This document shows, piece after piece, positions 52,432 to 60,571 of a stretch of DNA of 64,000 nt. The DNA comes from Paramylibacter kogurei (lineage in GTDB: Bacteria; Pseudomonadota; Alphaproteobacteria; Rhodobacterales; Rhodobacteraceae), in the NCBI RefSeq assembly GCF_002742285.1, contig NZ_MDGM01000007.1:310001-374000 (forward strand). The letters are read 5' to 3'. Below the pieces are notes generated by a model that was not told the DNA's origin, ran no database searches, and saw only the letters and a program-made list of their open reading frames with translations. A program made the translations under genes and the position numbers. Within the stretch, counting starts at the first letter, position 1; each line of letters begins with the position of its first letter.

Positions 52432-53423
52432 AGCGTAAAGTTATCTGCAAGAAGCTGTTTAATATCCGCCTCTGGGCGCGCACCGATATGGCCGATCACC
52501 TCGCCTGCAACGACACAGCCCATTTGACCACAGGTCAACATGTCATGCCCGTTTACCAATCCATACATGAACCCAGATGCGAATAAATCACCCGCACCTG
52601 TTGCATCTACGCGTGCAACGGGTGCCGCGTCTGCATGATGTGTTTTTCCATCCTTGATGATCAGCGCGCCTTTCTTACCGATGGTACAAGCCACCATTTC
52701 GGTATGCTGCCCCGCCAAGGCCAATGCATCATCAAGCGATGTATCACCATACATCGCCATCATTTCATGTTCGTTGCAAAACAATAAATCCACATGATCT
52801 GTGATCAATTGCTTGAATGCATCGCGGTGGCGTTCCACGCAAAACGGATCGGACAATGAAACCGCAACTTTGCCACCTGTGGATTTGCACGCTTCTATCG
52901 CCTTGGCGAATGCGGCATGGCTTTCGGGGCCATCAAAACGATATCCTTCCAGATATAACCATTCACAATCGGCCATTTGATCAACATCAATGTCATCAGG
53001 GCTAAGATGTTCAGAAACACCCAGATATGTATTCAATGAACGTTCGCCATCTGGTGTCACCAAAACCATGCAACGCCCCGTTTCCGCATCATCGCTTTTG
53101 GGGGCCAATGGTGTTTCATAAACCGCGCCCATTGCGCGAATGTCATGGGCAAAGATTGCACCCAATTGATCGTCTTTCACCTTGCCCACATATGCAGTGC
53201 GCACATCAAGTGCGGCCAAACCAGCAATTGTATTGGCACCCGACCCGCCAGAAATTTCGGTCGCTGGCCCCATATGTGAATAAAGCTCTGCGGCGCGATC
53301 CGTATTGATCAATTGCATAATGCCCTTTTCGATACCGTTATCGACCAAAAAGTTATCTTCACAATGCGCCAGCACATCGACAATGGCGTTGCCGATTCCA
53401 ACAACCTGAAATTTCTTAGACAT
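52428..53423 (-). CDS. PfkB family carbohydrate kinase, adenosine kinase-like
   Basis: A 331-residue ribokinase-fold enzyme. The start MSKKFQVVGIGNAIVDVLAH and the ATP/substrate motif VDATGAGDLFASGFMYGL (with the catalytic Asp) are typical; GGSGANTIAGLAAL is the first PfkB signature. Alphaproteobacterial proteins of this type are usually named adenosine kinase; a different nucleoside or sugar is possible. ATG 53423 overlaps the nth stop by eight bases. Together with the deaminase at the window end it suggests purine nucleoside salvage. Confidence 0.85.
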   Translation of the reverse strand: MSKKFQVVGIGNAIVDVLAHCEDNFLVDNGIEKGIMQLINTDRAAELYSHMGPATEISGGSGANTIAGLAALDVRTAYVGKVKDDQLGAIFAHDIRAMGAVYETPLAPKSDDAETGRCMVLVTPDGERSLNTYLGVSEHLSPDDIDVDQMADCEWLYLEGYRFDGPESHAAFAKAIEACKSTGGKVAVSLSDPFCVERHRDAFKQLITDHVDLLFCNEHEMMAMYGDTSLDDALALAGQHTEMVACTIGKKGALIIKDGKTHHADAAPVARVDATGAGDLFASGFMYGLVNGHDMLTCGQMGCVVAGEVIGHIGARPEADIKQLLADNFTL

Positions 53424-54063
53424 TCGTTTTTTCCTCATACTGGCACAAATCTTCAATGATGCAATTTGCACAAACTGGTTTTCGCGCTTTGCACGTGTAA
53501 CGCCCATGCAGGATCATCCAGTGATGCGCATGGTGTTGAAATTCTGCTGGAATGTGATCTTCGATGGCGCGTTCCACCGCGACCACATCTTTGCCTTTGG
53601 CCACACCTGTTCGGTTTCCAAAACGTAAAATATGTGTGTCCACCGCCTGTGTTGGTTGATGGAACCACATATTTAAAACCACATTTGCCGTTTTGCGCCC
53701 CACGCCCGGCAAACTTTCGAGTGCTGCGCGTGATGATGGGACAATGGATTGATAATCGTCGACCAATATCTGGCTTAACTTCATCACGTTTTTTGCCTTT
53801 TGACGGAACAATCCAATGGTTTTGATATGCTCGGTTAATCCATCCAAACCAAGGGCGATCATTTTTTCAGGCGTATCGGCAATTTTAAACAATTCTTTCG
53901 TCGCCTTGTTCACGCCAACATCCGTGGCCTGTGCGGACAATGCCACTGCCACCACCAAAGTATAGGCGTTCACATGATCCAATTCGCCCTTGGGCTCGGC
54001 TTCATGCTCGCGAAAACGGCGAAAAATTTCGTATATGGTGTGATAATCAAGCTGTTGTGGCAT
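53416..54063 (-). CDS. nth: Endonuclease III (DNA glycosylase/AP lyase)
   Basis: A 215-residue Nth that removes oxidised pyrimidines and cuts at abasic sites. The helix-hairpin-helix LPGVGRKTANVVLN contains the catalytic Lys, the catalytic Asp is in AVDTHILRFGNRTG, and the 4Fe-4S cluster is C-x6-C-x2-C-x5-C near the C-terminus. ATG 54063 (MPQQLDYHTIYEIF) is chosen; the frame to 54432 would overlap the divergent AraC-MGMT gene. It is co-transcribed with the kinase gene. Confidence 0.95.
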   Translation of the reverse strand: MPQQLDYHTIYEIFRRFREHEAEPKGELDHVNAYTLVVAVALSAQATDVGVNKATKELFKIADTPEKMIALGLDGLTEHIKTIGLFRQKAKNVMKLSQILVDDYQSIVPSSRAALESLPGVGRKTANVVLNMWFHQPTQAVDTHILRFGNRTGVAKGKDVVAVERAIEDHIPAEFQHHAHHWMILHGRYTCKARKPVCANCIIEDLCQYEEKTNV

Positions 54064-54156
54064 GGACGGCCTTTTGCCACGCCCATAAACCAAAGCCAAG
54101 GATAAACCCGCATGTTTCGGGTGGAAACACGATGCGACTTGGGTCATTTTAACCGT

Positions 54157-54999
54157 ATGAAACATGATCCATACCATTACGGCGTGATCGAACGCGCCAT
54201 TGCCCATATCGAAAACACCGCCAATGCACAGCCACGCTTGGACGATGTCGCCGCGGCTGTGGGCCTCTCGCCTGCGCATTTCCAACGTGTGTTTAGCCAA
54301 TGGGCAGGGGTAAGCCCGAAAAAATATTTGCAATACCTTACCTTGAACCACGCAAAATCCATGTTGAACGATCGCTTCACCGTGCTTGATACCGCGTTGC
54401 AATCTGGCCTGTCTGGCTCTGGTCGGCTTCATGATCTTTTCTTGTCATGGGAAGCCATGAGCCCAGGTGAATATAGCCGCAAGGGTGCAGGGCTCACCAT
54501 ATATTACGGCTGGTTTGAAACCCAATTTGGCCCCGCATTGGTGATGGGAACGACACGGGGTATCTGTGGTTTGGCCTTTGGCGCTGAATTTGGCGAACAG
54601 GCCACATTTGCGGATATGACATCACGCTGGCCCAATGCGGATTTTATGGAAAACGCGGAACGCTTGCGCCCATGGGTGGATAATATTCTGGCGATGCAAG
54701 GGCAAACAAATCTGCACCTGATCGGCGCTCCATTTCAGATCAAAGTCTGGGAGGCATTGTTAACCGTACCCTCTGGTCAGGTCACCACATATGGTGAAAT
54801 TGCCAATCACATCGGTAACCCCAAGGCCGTGCGCGCCGTTGGCACCGCAGTTGGGCGCAATCCGATCTCTTGGCTTATCCCTTGTCATCGTGCGTTGCGA
54901 AAATCGGGTGGGCTTGGCGGATATCATTGGGGTTTGCCTGTAAAACGTGCCATGCTAGCGTGGGAATCCGCGCGCTTTGAAAGTGATAAAAACCTATAA
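54157..54999 (+). CDS. AraC-type HTH / methylated-DNA-protein-cysteine methyltransferase fusion
   Basis: A 280-residue two-domain protein. The N-terminal AraC-type domain (about 5-105) reads LDDVAAAVGLSPAHFQRVFSQWAGVSPKKYLQ; the C-terminal alkyltransferase domain has the acceptor Cys243 in WLIPCHRALRKSGGLGGY. It repairs O6-alkylguanine and probably activates repair genes. It lacks the N-terminal zinc domain of E. coli Ada that accepts methyl groups from phosphotriesters, so the usual sensing mechanism cannot apply. It is divergent from nth, forming a small repair locus. ATG 54157 is preferred over 54112. Confidence 0.9.
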   Translation: MKHDPYHYGVIERAIAHIENTANAQPRLDDVAAAVGLSPAHFQRVFSQWAGVSPKKYLQYLTLNHAKSMLNDRFTVLDTALQSGLSGSGRLHDLFLSWEAMSPGEYSRKGAGLTIYYGWFETQFGPALVMGTTRGICGLAFGAEFGEQATFADMTSRWPNADFMENAERLRPWVDNILAMQGQTNLHLIGAPFQIKVWEALLTVPSGQVTTYGEIANHIGNPKAVRAVGTAVGRNPISWLIPCHRALRKSGGLGGYHWGLPVKRAMLAWESARFESDKNL

Positions 55000-55103
55000 A
55001 AACATGGCGATTTATTGCCGATTAAGCGCGATCTACGCGATTGTGACTTGATTAATAGGCCACAGTGAACACATCTGATCATGAGGCAAATTAAGGAATA
55101 AAC

Positions 55104-55748
55104 ATGAAAACTCTCATGAAAATCACTTCAATCAGTGGTATCGCAGCATTAACATTAACAGCATGTGCCAACGAAGATGGCAGCTTGGGCGAAAAAGGCC
55201 GCGAAGGCGCAATCGCTGGTGCGGTTCTTGGTGGCATTGTTGGCGCCATTGACGGCGGCAAACCCAAGAACGTTATCACAGGTGCGGTTGTTGGCGCGAG
55301 CGCTGGTGCGGTTATCGGTAACGAGCTGGACAAACAAGAACGCGATCTGCGCAATCAAATGGGCGGAAGTGGTGCAACCATCACCAACACTGGTTCCGAA
55401 TTGATCGTGACCCTGCCAGAGGCAATCACATTTGAAACAGATAGCACATATGTGCGCCCAACATTGCAAGGGCATCTGAATTCATTGGCAAACAACCTAC
55501 AGCAATATCCAAACTCTATGGTTGATGTGATCGGTCACACCGATAACGTTGGCGACGCTGGATATAACCAAGGCCTGTCCGCACGTCGTGCGCAATCAGT
55601 TACGGGTGTTTTGGTTGGCGCTGGCGTGAATCCAAATCGCATCCGCTCTTATGGTCGCGGTGAAACTTCACCTGTGATGTCAAATGACACTCCAGCAGGG
55701 CGCGCTGCAAACCGCCGTGTTGAAATCATCATCACACCATCAAGCTAA
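55104..55748 (+). CDS. OmpA family outer-membrane lipoprotein
   Basis: A 214-residue lipoprotein. The signal peptide ends in lipobox LTAC (Cys21); residues about 33-75 form a glycine zipper (GAIAGAVLGGIVGAIDGG and GAVVGASAGAVIG), and the C-terminal OmpA domain has VDVIGHTDNVGDAGYNQGLSARRAQSV and NRRVEIII, which bind peptidoglycan. It tethers the outer membrane to the cell wall. AAGGA precedes the ATG. A clear terminator follows, so it is a single-gene unit. Confidence 0.92.
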   Translation: MKTLMKITSISGIAALTLTACANEDGSLGEKGREGAIAGAVLGGIVGAIDGGKPKNVITGAVVGASAGAVIGNELDKQERDLRNQMGGSGATITNTGSELIVTLPEAITFETDSTYVRPTLQGHLNSLANNLQQYPNSMVDVIGHTDNVGDAGYNQGLSARRAQSVTGVLVGAGVNPNRIRSYGRGETSPVMSNDTPAGRAANRRVEIIITPSS

Positions 55749-55769
55749 TCAACAATATCATATGTATTC

Positions 55770-55793
55770 GGGCGGCCTTTGTGCCGCCCTTTT
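55770..55793 (+). terminator. Rho-independent terminator of the OmpA gene
   Basis: GGGCGGC and GCCGCCC form a perfect seven-base stem around CTTTGT and are followed by TTTTC, 21 bases after the stop codon. Confidence 0.8.
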
Positions 55794-55816
55794 CATAACT
55801 TGCACATGTTATTAAC

Positions 55817-55838
55817 TGGTCATATTCTTTTACCAATT
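55817..55838. promoter_or_regulatory. Operator-like TGGT-N11-ACCAATT before the FadR-type gene
   Basis: TGGT at 55817-55820 and ACCAATT at 55832-55838 are separated by 11 bases and end directly before AGGAG, the ribosome site. About 17 of 22 positions agree with the glcD element at 36468-36490. Binding here would block the gene's own expression. Confidence 0.5.
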
Positions 55839-55848
55839 AGGAGAGCAT

Positions 55849-56619
55849 ATGCCATTTCAACCCATCACCCAAGAACGCGTCGCAAGCGCAGTTGTGCAAC
55901 AGATCGAACAACTGATCCTGCGCGGCCTGTTGCGCCCAGGCGAACGATTACCCGCTGAACGTATCTTGGCCGAAAAACTGGGTGTATCCCGCCCATCCCT
56001 TCGCGAAGCAATTTCAACATTGCAAGATTCCGGTCTGCTCACCAGCAAGGCAAATTCAGGGATCTATGTCGCCGATATTTTGGGAAATGTGTTTTCACCC
56101 CCCCTGATCAATCTGTTTGCTTCTCACAAGGAAGCATTCTTTGACTATATCGCCTTGCGCCGTGATCTCGAAGGCATGGCCGCAGAACGAGCCGCATTGC
56201 ATGGAACCAAAAACGATCATCTGGTGATCCAATCTATCTTTGAACAAATGCAAACTGCACATGATCAAAACGATCCCGAACGTGATGCTGAATTGGATGC
56301 AAATTTCCATATGTCCATCACAGAAGCATCGCATAATGTTATGCTCCTTCATATGATGCGATCCATGTTCGACATGCTAAAGACAGGTGTGTTCTATAAT
56401 CGCAAGGTGATGTTTGAAATGGACACCACGCGCGTACATCTGTTGAACCAACATCGTGACATCATGCAAGAAATCGTCGATCGCAAACCAGATGCGGCGC
56501 GACGCGCGGTCGAGGCTCATCTGACCTATGTTCATGATTGCCTCAAACAAAACGAAACGATGCAATCCCATGACGACATCGCCAAATTGCGTTTGGAAAC
56601 CACACGAACCCGAACTTAA
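55849..56619 (+). CDS. FadR/GntR family transcriptional regulator with FCD domain
   Basis: A 256-residue regulator. The winged helix (RLPAERILAEKLGVSRPSLREAISTLQDSGLL) is followed by an all-helical FCD domain with probable metal-ligand residues (DANFHMSITEASHN and HRDIMQEI, with AVEAHLTYVHD). It is of the PdhR/LldR/GlcC type, regulators of 2-hydroxy acid and pyruvate genes. No metabolic gene is adjacent, but its upstream element recurs before glcD, so control of glycolate oxidation is inferred. Autoregulation is likely. Confidence 0.9.
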   Translation: MPFQPITQERVASAVVQQIEQLILRGLLRPGERLPAERILAEKLGVSRPSLREAISTLQDSGLLTSKANSGIYVADILGNVFSPPLINLFASHKEAFFDYIALRRDLEGMAAERAALHGTKNDHLVIQSIFEQMQTAHDQNDPERDAELDANFHMSITEASHNVMLLHMMRSMFDMLKTGVFYNRKVMFEMDTTRVHLLNQHRDIMQEIVDRKPDAARRAVEAHLTYVHDCLKQNETMQSHDDIAKLRLETTRTRT

Positions 56620-56668
56620 GGCAAACCAACCTTAACCTCCATTTTGTCCAAATATCCTCGCCGAAGGC

Positions 56669-56700
56669 AAAAAAAAAGCCCCGCAATAAATTGCAGGGCT
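56669..56700 (-). terminator. Terminator of the Fo ATP synthase operon
   Basis: On the minus strand AGCCCTGCAA and TTGCGGGGCT pair with one mismatch around TTTA and are followed by a run of eight to nine T. It lies 25 bases after atpF. A T-rich stretch on the other side (TTTCAATTTTTT) may make it work for the converging regulator gene too. Confidence 0.85.
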
Positions 56701-56724
56701 TTCAATTTTTTATGCGAAGGGTAT

Positions 56725-57285
56725 TTAGTGAAGCTTTTCACCAACATCCTTGATCGCAGCGTCGATCAATCCACCAGCATCCTTGGCGGTCATGCCTTTG
56801 GCAATCACGTCATTCGCTGCTTGGATTGCAACGTTTACAGCTGAATCACGAACCTCTTTCACCGCAGATGCCTGCGCAGAAGCAATTTGATCTTCGGCGG
56901 CTTGCATGCGACGCGCAATTGAAGATTTCAAATCTTCTTTTGCTTTCGTTGCGGCTGCTTTGGCTTCTTCTTTGGCAGTTGCCACAATTTTATCAGCCTG
57001 CGTTTGCACTTCTTGTTGCTTGCGCTCGTAATCGGCCAAAATGCTTTGGGCTTCTTCACGCAATGAACGTGCTTCGTCCAATTCTGCACGGATACCGTCT
57101 GCACGGCTATCCAACATACCAGCCAGTTTACCTGGAACCTTAAGATATGTCAGCAATGCCAAGAACAATACAAATGCGATCGCAACCACAAAATCAGTGT
57201 TGTTCAGGCTGAAAAATGGACCACCAGCAGCAAGTGCAGGAAACGCCATCAGGGTAAAGGCAGATGTTAAAACTGTTTTCATCAT
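56725..57285 (-). CDS. atpF: ATP synthase Fo subunit b
   Basis: A 186-residue peripheral stalk subunit. A hydrophobic N-terminus with a membrane helix (DFVVAIAFVLFLALLTYL, about 31-48) is followed by a long Ala/Glu/Lys/Gln-rich coiled coil (about 55-165). It is the second of two b-type subunits, as usual in photosynthetic-type and many alphaproteobacterial enzymes. It starts one base after the b' gene stop, with AAAGG upstream, and is the last gene before the terminator. Confidence 0.93.
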   Translation of the reverse strand: MMKTVLTSAFTLMAFPALAAGGPFFSLNNTDFVVAIAFVLFLALLTYLKVPGKLAGMLDSRADGIRAELDEARSLREEAQSILADYERKQQEVQTQADKIVATAKEEAKAAATKAKEDLKSSIARRMQAAEDQIASAQASAVKEVRDSAVNVAIQAANDVIAKGMTAKDAGGLIDAAIKDVGEKLH

Positions 57286-57286
57286 C

Positions 57287-57823
57287 TTAACCTTTCAAAC
57301 GTGCAGCAACCGCTGCTTTGATTGTTTTCGCATCACCTGAACCGGGCATCATCGCCTTGACGATATCCGCAGCGGTTGCGTTGGCAACTTCTTGAATGGA
57401 TTTCGCTGAACTGTCGCGAATTTCTTTGATCGCTTTTTCAGATTCCGCGGCTTTCGCTGCGATTTCTGCGTCTGCTTTCACAATGGCTTTGTCCAGATCT
57501 TTTTGGATCTCTGCCTTGGCTTCGCCAACGATGTCTTGTGCTTGTGCACGCGCATCTGCCAACGCTTTGTTATAGGCTTCTTCGGCCTCTAACGCTTGGC
57601 GTTTCATTTGTTCCGCGCTGTCCAGATCACGTTGAATTGCGCCCTGGCGATCGGCCAAAACACTTGCGATCCGTGGCAAAGCCACACGGTTAAGGATGAA
57701 GTACAAAACAACCAACGTCACCAAAAGCCAGAAAATCTGGTTAGGAAATGTTGAGAAGTCTAGCTGTGGCATGCCCGGCGCTGATTCAACAGCGTGGTCT
57801 GCACCATGAGTAGTTTCAGCCAT
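57287..57823 (-). CDS. atpF': ATP synthase Fo subunit b'
   Basis: A 178-residue second b-type stalk subunit. The membrane helix (PNQIFWLLVTLVVLYFILNRVALP, about 25-45) is followed by a coiled coil rich in Ala, Asp, Glu and Lys. b and b' form a heterodimer that holds F1 against rotation. ATG 57823 (MAETTHGADHAV) follows GGAG; the frame to 57886 is longer but lacks support. The symbol atpG is also used for this gene in some annotations. Confidence 0.92.
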   Translation of the reverse strand: MAETTHGADHAVESAPGMPQLDFSTFPNQIFWLLVTLVVLYFILNRVALPRIASVLADRQGAIQRDLDSAEQMKRQALEAEEAYNKALADARAQAQDIVGEAKAEIQKDLDKAIVKADAEIAAKAAESEKAIKEIRDSSAKSIQEVANATAADIVKAMMPGSGDAKTIKAAVAARLKG

Positions 57824-57939
57824 TATGCTCTCCAATGGGTATGCGAGCGTGGATAATCCGCCGCTCGCTATCTCTTTTGCGCGCACATATGCGCGCGCAG
57901 CTCAATCAATCGGTTTGCTTGTTTAAGCAAACAGTTTGC

Positions 57940-58176
57940 TTAAACAGCAAACATCAATAGCAATGCTACCAAGAATGAGAAGATACCCAAAGCCTCAGCA
58001 AACGCGATGCCGATGAACAATGTTGCAGTTTGCGCACCAGCTGCTGCTGGGTTGCGAAGAGCACCTGACAGGAAGTTCCCTGCAACTGTACCCACACCGA
58101 TACCTGCGCCACCCATGCCGATACAAGCCAAGCCAGCACCGATGAATTGACCCATTTCTGCGATATTACCTTCCAT
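57940..58176 (-). CDS. atpE: ATP synthase Fo subunit c
   Basis: A 78-residue rotor ring subunit with two membrane helices joined by a polar loop (RNPAAAGAQ). The first helix has the glycine pattern [16 protein letters not shown]. The ion-binding carboxylate is the Glu in [13 protein letters not shown], in a context typical of proton-driven enzymes rather than the Na+ type. ATG 58176 follows a strong AAGGAG; 45 bases separate it from atpB. Confidence 0.95.
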   Translation of the reverse strand: MEGNIAEMGQFIGAGLACIGMGGAGIGVGTVAGNFLSGALRNPAAAGAQTATLFIGIAFAEALGIFSFLVALLLMFAV

Positions 58177-58221
58177 TGAGATTCTCCTTTTGATGGAATA
58201 CGTAAGATTAGTGTTCAAACT

Positions 58222-58974
58222 TTAGTGGCTCGGATGCAGCGCATCGTTGAGGTACACACAAGTTAGAATGGTGAAAACATATGCTTGGATCGCGGCAACA
58301 AGTACCTCCAACCCATACACAGCTGTAATTGAAATAATTGGGAAGATTGAAAACACTCCCAATGCGCCAGCAAAACCAGCAAACACTTTGATCACGGCGT
58401 GGCCGGCCATCACGTTACCTGCCAAACGAATGGAATGGCTTACGGGGCGCACGAAATATGAAATGATTTCGATCACGGCCAACACAGGGCGCAATGCCAA
58501 TGGAGCGGATGAAACCCAGAACAGACCCAAGAATTTTGTACCGTTTTTCACAAAGCCCAAAATTGTTACGCCCAAAAACACGCCCAGCGCCAATACGGCA
58601 GTAACCGCGATATGTGATGTTGTTGTGAAAGAACCTGGGATCAAGCCCAAGAAGTTGGCCAACAAGATAAAGATAAACAGCGTAAAGATATAAGGGAAAT
58701 ATTTCAGTCCCTCTTTGCCCGTCACATCTTCAACCATTTTATAAACGAAACCATACATCATTTCCGCGATGGACTGGCTACGTGATGGGATAACGGCACG
58801 ACCGCGTGTACCCAAAACCAACAAAACAGTTGCAACAACAACCGCAATCAACATCCACAATGTGACGTTTGTTGGCGTGTACCAGTGAATTTCACCCGCA
58901 CCAAACAAAGGTTTGATTTGGAATTGATCCATTGGATGGATGTTGAAACCTGTGCTTGATTCTGCTTCGGCCAC
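58222..58974 (-). CDS. atpB: ATP synthase Fo subunit a
   Basis: A 250-residue stator subunit with five to six membrane helices. The essential Arg is in [14 protein letters not shown], and the last helices contain [24 protein letters not shown]. The start is most likely GTG 58974 ([18 protein letters not shown]), with AAAAGGA eight bases upstream; the TTG at 59001 would add nine basic residues. It lies between atpI and atpE. Confidence 0.95.
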   Translation of the reverse strand: MAEAESSTGFNIHPMDQFQIKPLFGAGEIHWYTPTNVTLWMLIAVVVATVLLVLGTRGRAVIPSRSQSIAEMMYGFVYKMVEDVTGKEGLKYFPYIFTLFIFILLANFLGLIPGSFTTTSHIAVTAVLALGVFLGVTILGFVKNGTKFLGLFWVSSAPLALRPVLAVIEIISYFVRPVSHSIRLAGNVMAGHAVIKVFAGFAGALGVFSIFPIISITAVYGLEVLVAAIQAYVFTILTCVYLNDALHPSH

Positions 58975-59004
58975 GCGTCTTTTCCTTTTGTTTGACAACA
59001 ACGA

Positions 59005-59358
59005 TTAATCGTCGTCGTACATCTCGTCTTTGCCAGCGGGGGCCACGGGGGCGTCCGACTGCATCTTCTTGTCTTGGATTTCTTGCGCGGTTCGCATCAT
59101 TGTGCGCACACCGGCAATAAACCCCAGCATTGTAAATATGATCATCAACACAGGCAGAGTTCCAAACAGAACATCCAATCCGTATCCGATCCCGAAACCG
59201 AGCAACAAACCCGTTACCAGCTCCGTCACCATCCGCCAGCCTGCTTGCGCTTGGCTATAGTGGCTTTCTTCGCGCGGCTTTGGGGTCTTCCCTTCGCGTA
59301 ACGTTTCAAGCCGACCTTCCAGTGCATCCAAACGCGATTTATCGGGGCCATCTGACAT
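59005..59358 (-). CDS. atpI: ATP synthase protein I
   Basis: A 117-residue membrane protein with a charged N-terminus and two helices (WRMVTELVTGLLLGFGIGYGLD and TLPVLMIIFTMLGFIAGVRTM), the AtpI pattern. AtpI helps c-ring assembly or Mg handling in some bacteria. It is first in the operon atpI-atpB-atpE-atpF'-atpF; the promoter must lie in the 275-base gap before the PaaI gene. Confidence 0.9.
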   Translation of the reverse strand: MSDGPDKSRLDALEGRLETLREGKTPKPREESHYSQAQAGWRMVTELVTGLLLGFGIGYGLDVLFGTLPVLMIIFTMLGFIAGVRTMMRTAQEIQDKKMQSDAPVAPAGKDEMYDDD

Positions 59359-59633
59359 ATGTCTGCCTCCTGATTCTGGCGTTAAGTTGCCCTTGGTGGA
59401 CAGTTGCGCGGAAAATAGAAATTAACCCTGTCAGAGTCAATCATTCAATTTTGCCTTAATGGATTGTTTTTAAACAATAATTACAAACTGCGACATGTGC
59501 GCACCTAACGTCATCACAATTTCGTTCACGCATTTGTTTATTCAACCATTCGGTTGAAGATGACTTTGCGTTCCAAGGGGTGACAGTTTGATTTCTTCGT
59601 TCTAGGTTATCCAAAACAACGCAGGCAATTCAC

Positions 59634-60065
59634 ATGGTCAAACCAAACGCAGCACAACAAGCATTTACGCAAAACCTTCCTTTGTGTCAGGCATTGGGGA
59701 TGGAGGTCACAGATGTGAACGATGGAGAGGCCACATTAACAATGCCCTATTCCAACGAATTGATTGGCGATCCAACAACTGGTGTTATCCACGGTGGCGC
59801 TGTTTCCGCATTGATGGACAGCGCCAGCGGGCTAGCCGTTTATATGCATCCCGAAAACAAGGGCCATACGGCAACAATTGATCTGCGCATTGATTACATG
59901 CGCCCAGCTGCCCCAAACAAAACAATCACCGCTCATGCAGAGGTATATCACGCAACCCGCAGCGTCGCGTTTTTGCGTGCCACCGCATGGACAGATGATC
60001 GCGAGCGCCCCATCGCCCAAGCGACAGGCGCATTTGTATTCACCAAGAAAAAGAAAACATCATGA
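59634..60065 (+). CDS. PaaI family thioesterase
   Basis: A 143-residue hotdog-fold thioesterase. The motif GVIHGGAVSALMDSASGLAV carries the PaaI-type active-site region, followed by ATIDLRIDYMRPA. It hydrolyses an acyl-CoA or aryl-CoA not identifiable here. Its stop overlaps the start of a second thioesterase by four bases, so the two are coupled and may form a mixed complex. It is divergent from the atp operon. Confidence 0.88.
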   Translation: MVKPNAAQQAFTQNLPLCQALGMEVTDVNDGEATLTMPYSNELIGDPTTGVIHGGAVSALMDSASGLAVYMHPENKGHTATIDLRIDYMRPAAPNKTITAHAEVYHATRSVAFLRATAWTDDRERPIAQATGAFVFTKKKKTS

Positions 60066-60571
60066 TTGAACAAATCGAACCCGTGCAAGATGTCAAACGC
60101 CGCCGCGATGCGGTGCTGAGTGGCTTTGTCGAACGCGTACCGTTTTTGAAATTCATGGGCATCACATTTGATCGGCGCGGCAATGAATTAACCGCCGTCA
60201 TGAATTTTGACCCCAAGCTGATTGGCAACCCAGTGGTTCAACGATTACACGGCGGTGGCACTGCATCATTTTTGGAAAGTGCTGCGATCATCACCTTAGC
60301 ATGGAAAAATATTTGGGACGCAATGGAGGCAAATGAACTCGATTTGGAAAACCTTGAAGGTGGCGCATTGCCCCCCTTGCCCAAGACCATTGACCTGACA
60401 ATTGATTATCTGCGTCCAGGATTGCCGCGCGATGCCTATGCCCGCGCCACGGTTAACCGATCTGGGCGGCGTTATGCATCCGTTCATGTCGAAGCATGGC
60501 AGGATCGACGCGAAGTGTTATTCGCACAGGCCACAGGGCATTTTTTAATGCCCTACGAGACGCGATCATAG
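60062..60571 (+). CDS. PaaI family thioesterase, second copy
   Basis: A 169-residue hotdog protein with the motif QRLHGGGTASFLESAAIITLAW and TIDLTIDYLRPGLP. It is related to but clearly different from the preceding gene, with an insert (NELDLENLEGGALPPLPK) between the motif and strand 3. The two overlap by four bases. The 3' end overlaps the end of the converging cfa gene by 19 bases. The substrate is unknown. Confidence 0.85.
   Translation: MIEQIEPVQDVKRRRDAVLSGFVERVPFLKFMGITFDRRGNELTAVMNFDPKLIGNPVVQRLHGGGTASFLESAAIITLAWKNIWDAMEANELDLENLEGGALPPLPKTIDLTIDYLRPGLPRDAYARATVNRSGRRYASVHVEAWQDRREVLFAQATGHFLMPYETRS

Noticed and set aside
55023..55404. Frames antisense to the OmpA lipoprotein gene
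   Set aside because: They mirror the glycine-zipper codons and have no start signals or family match.
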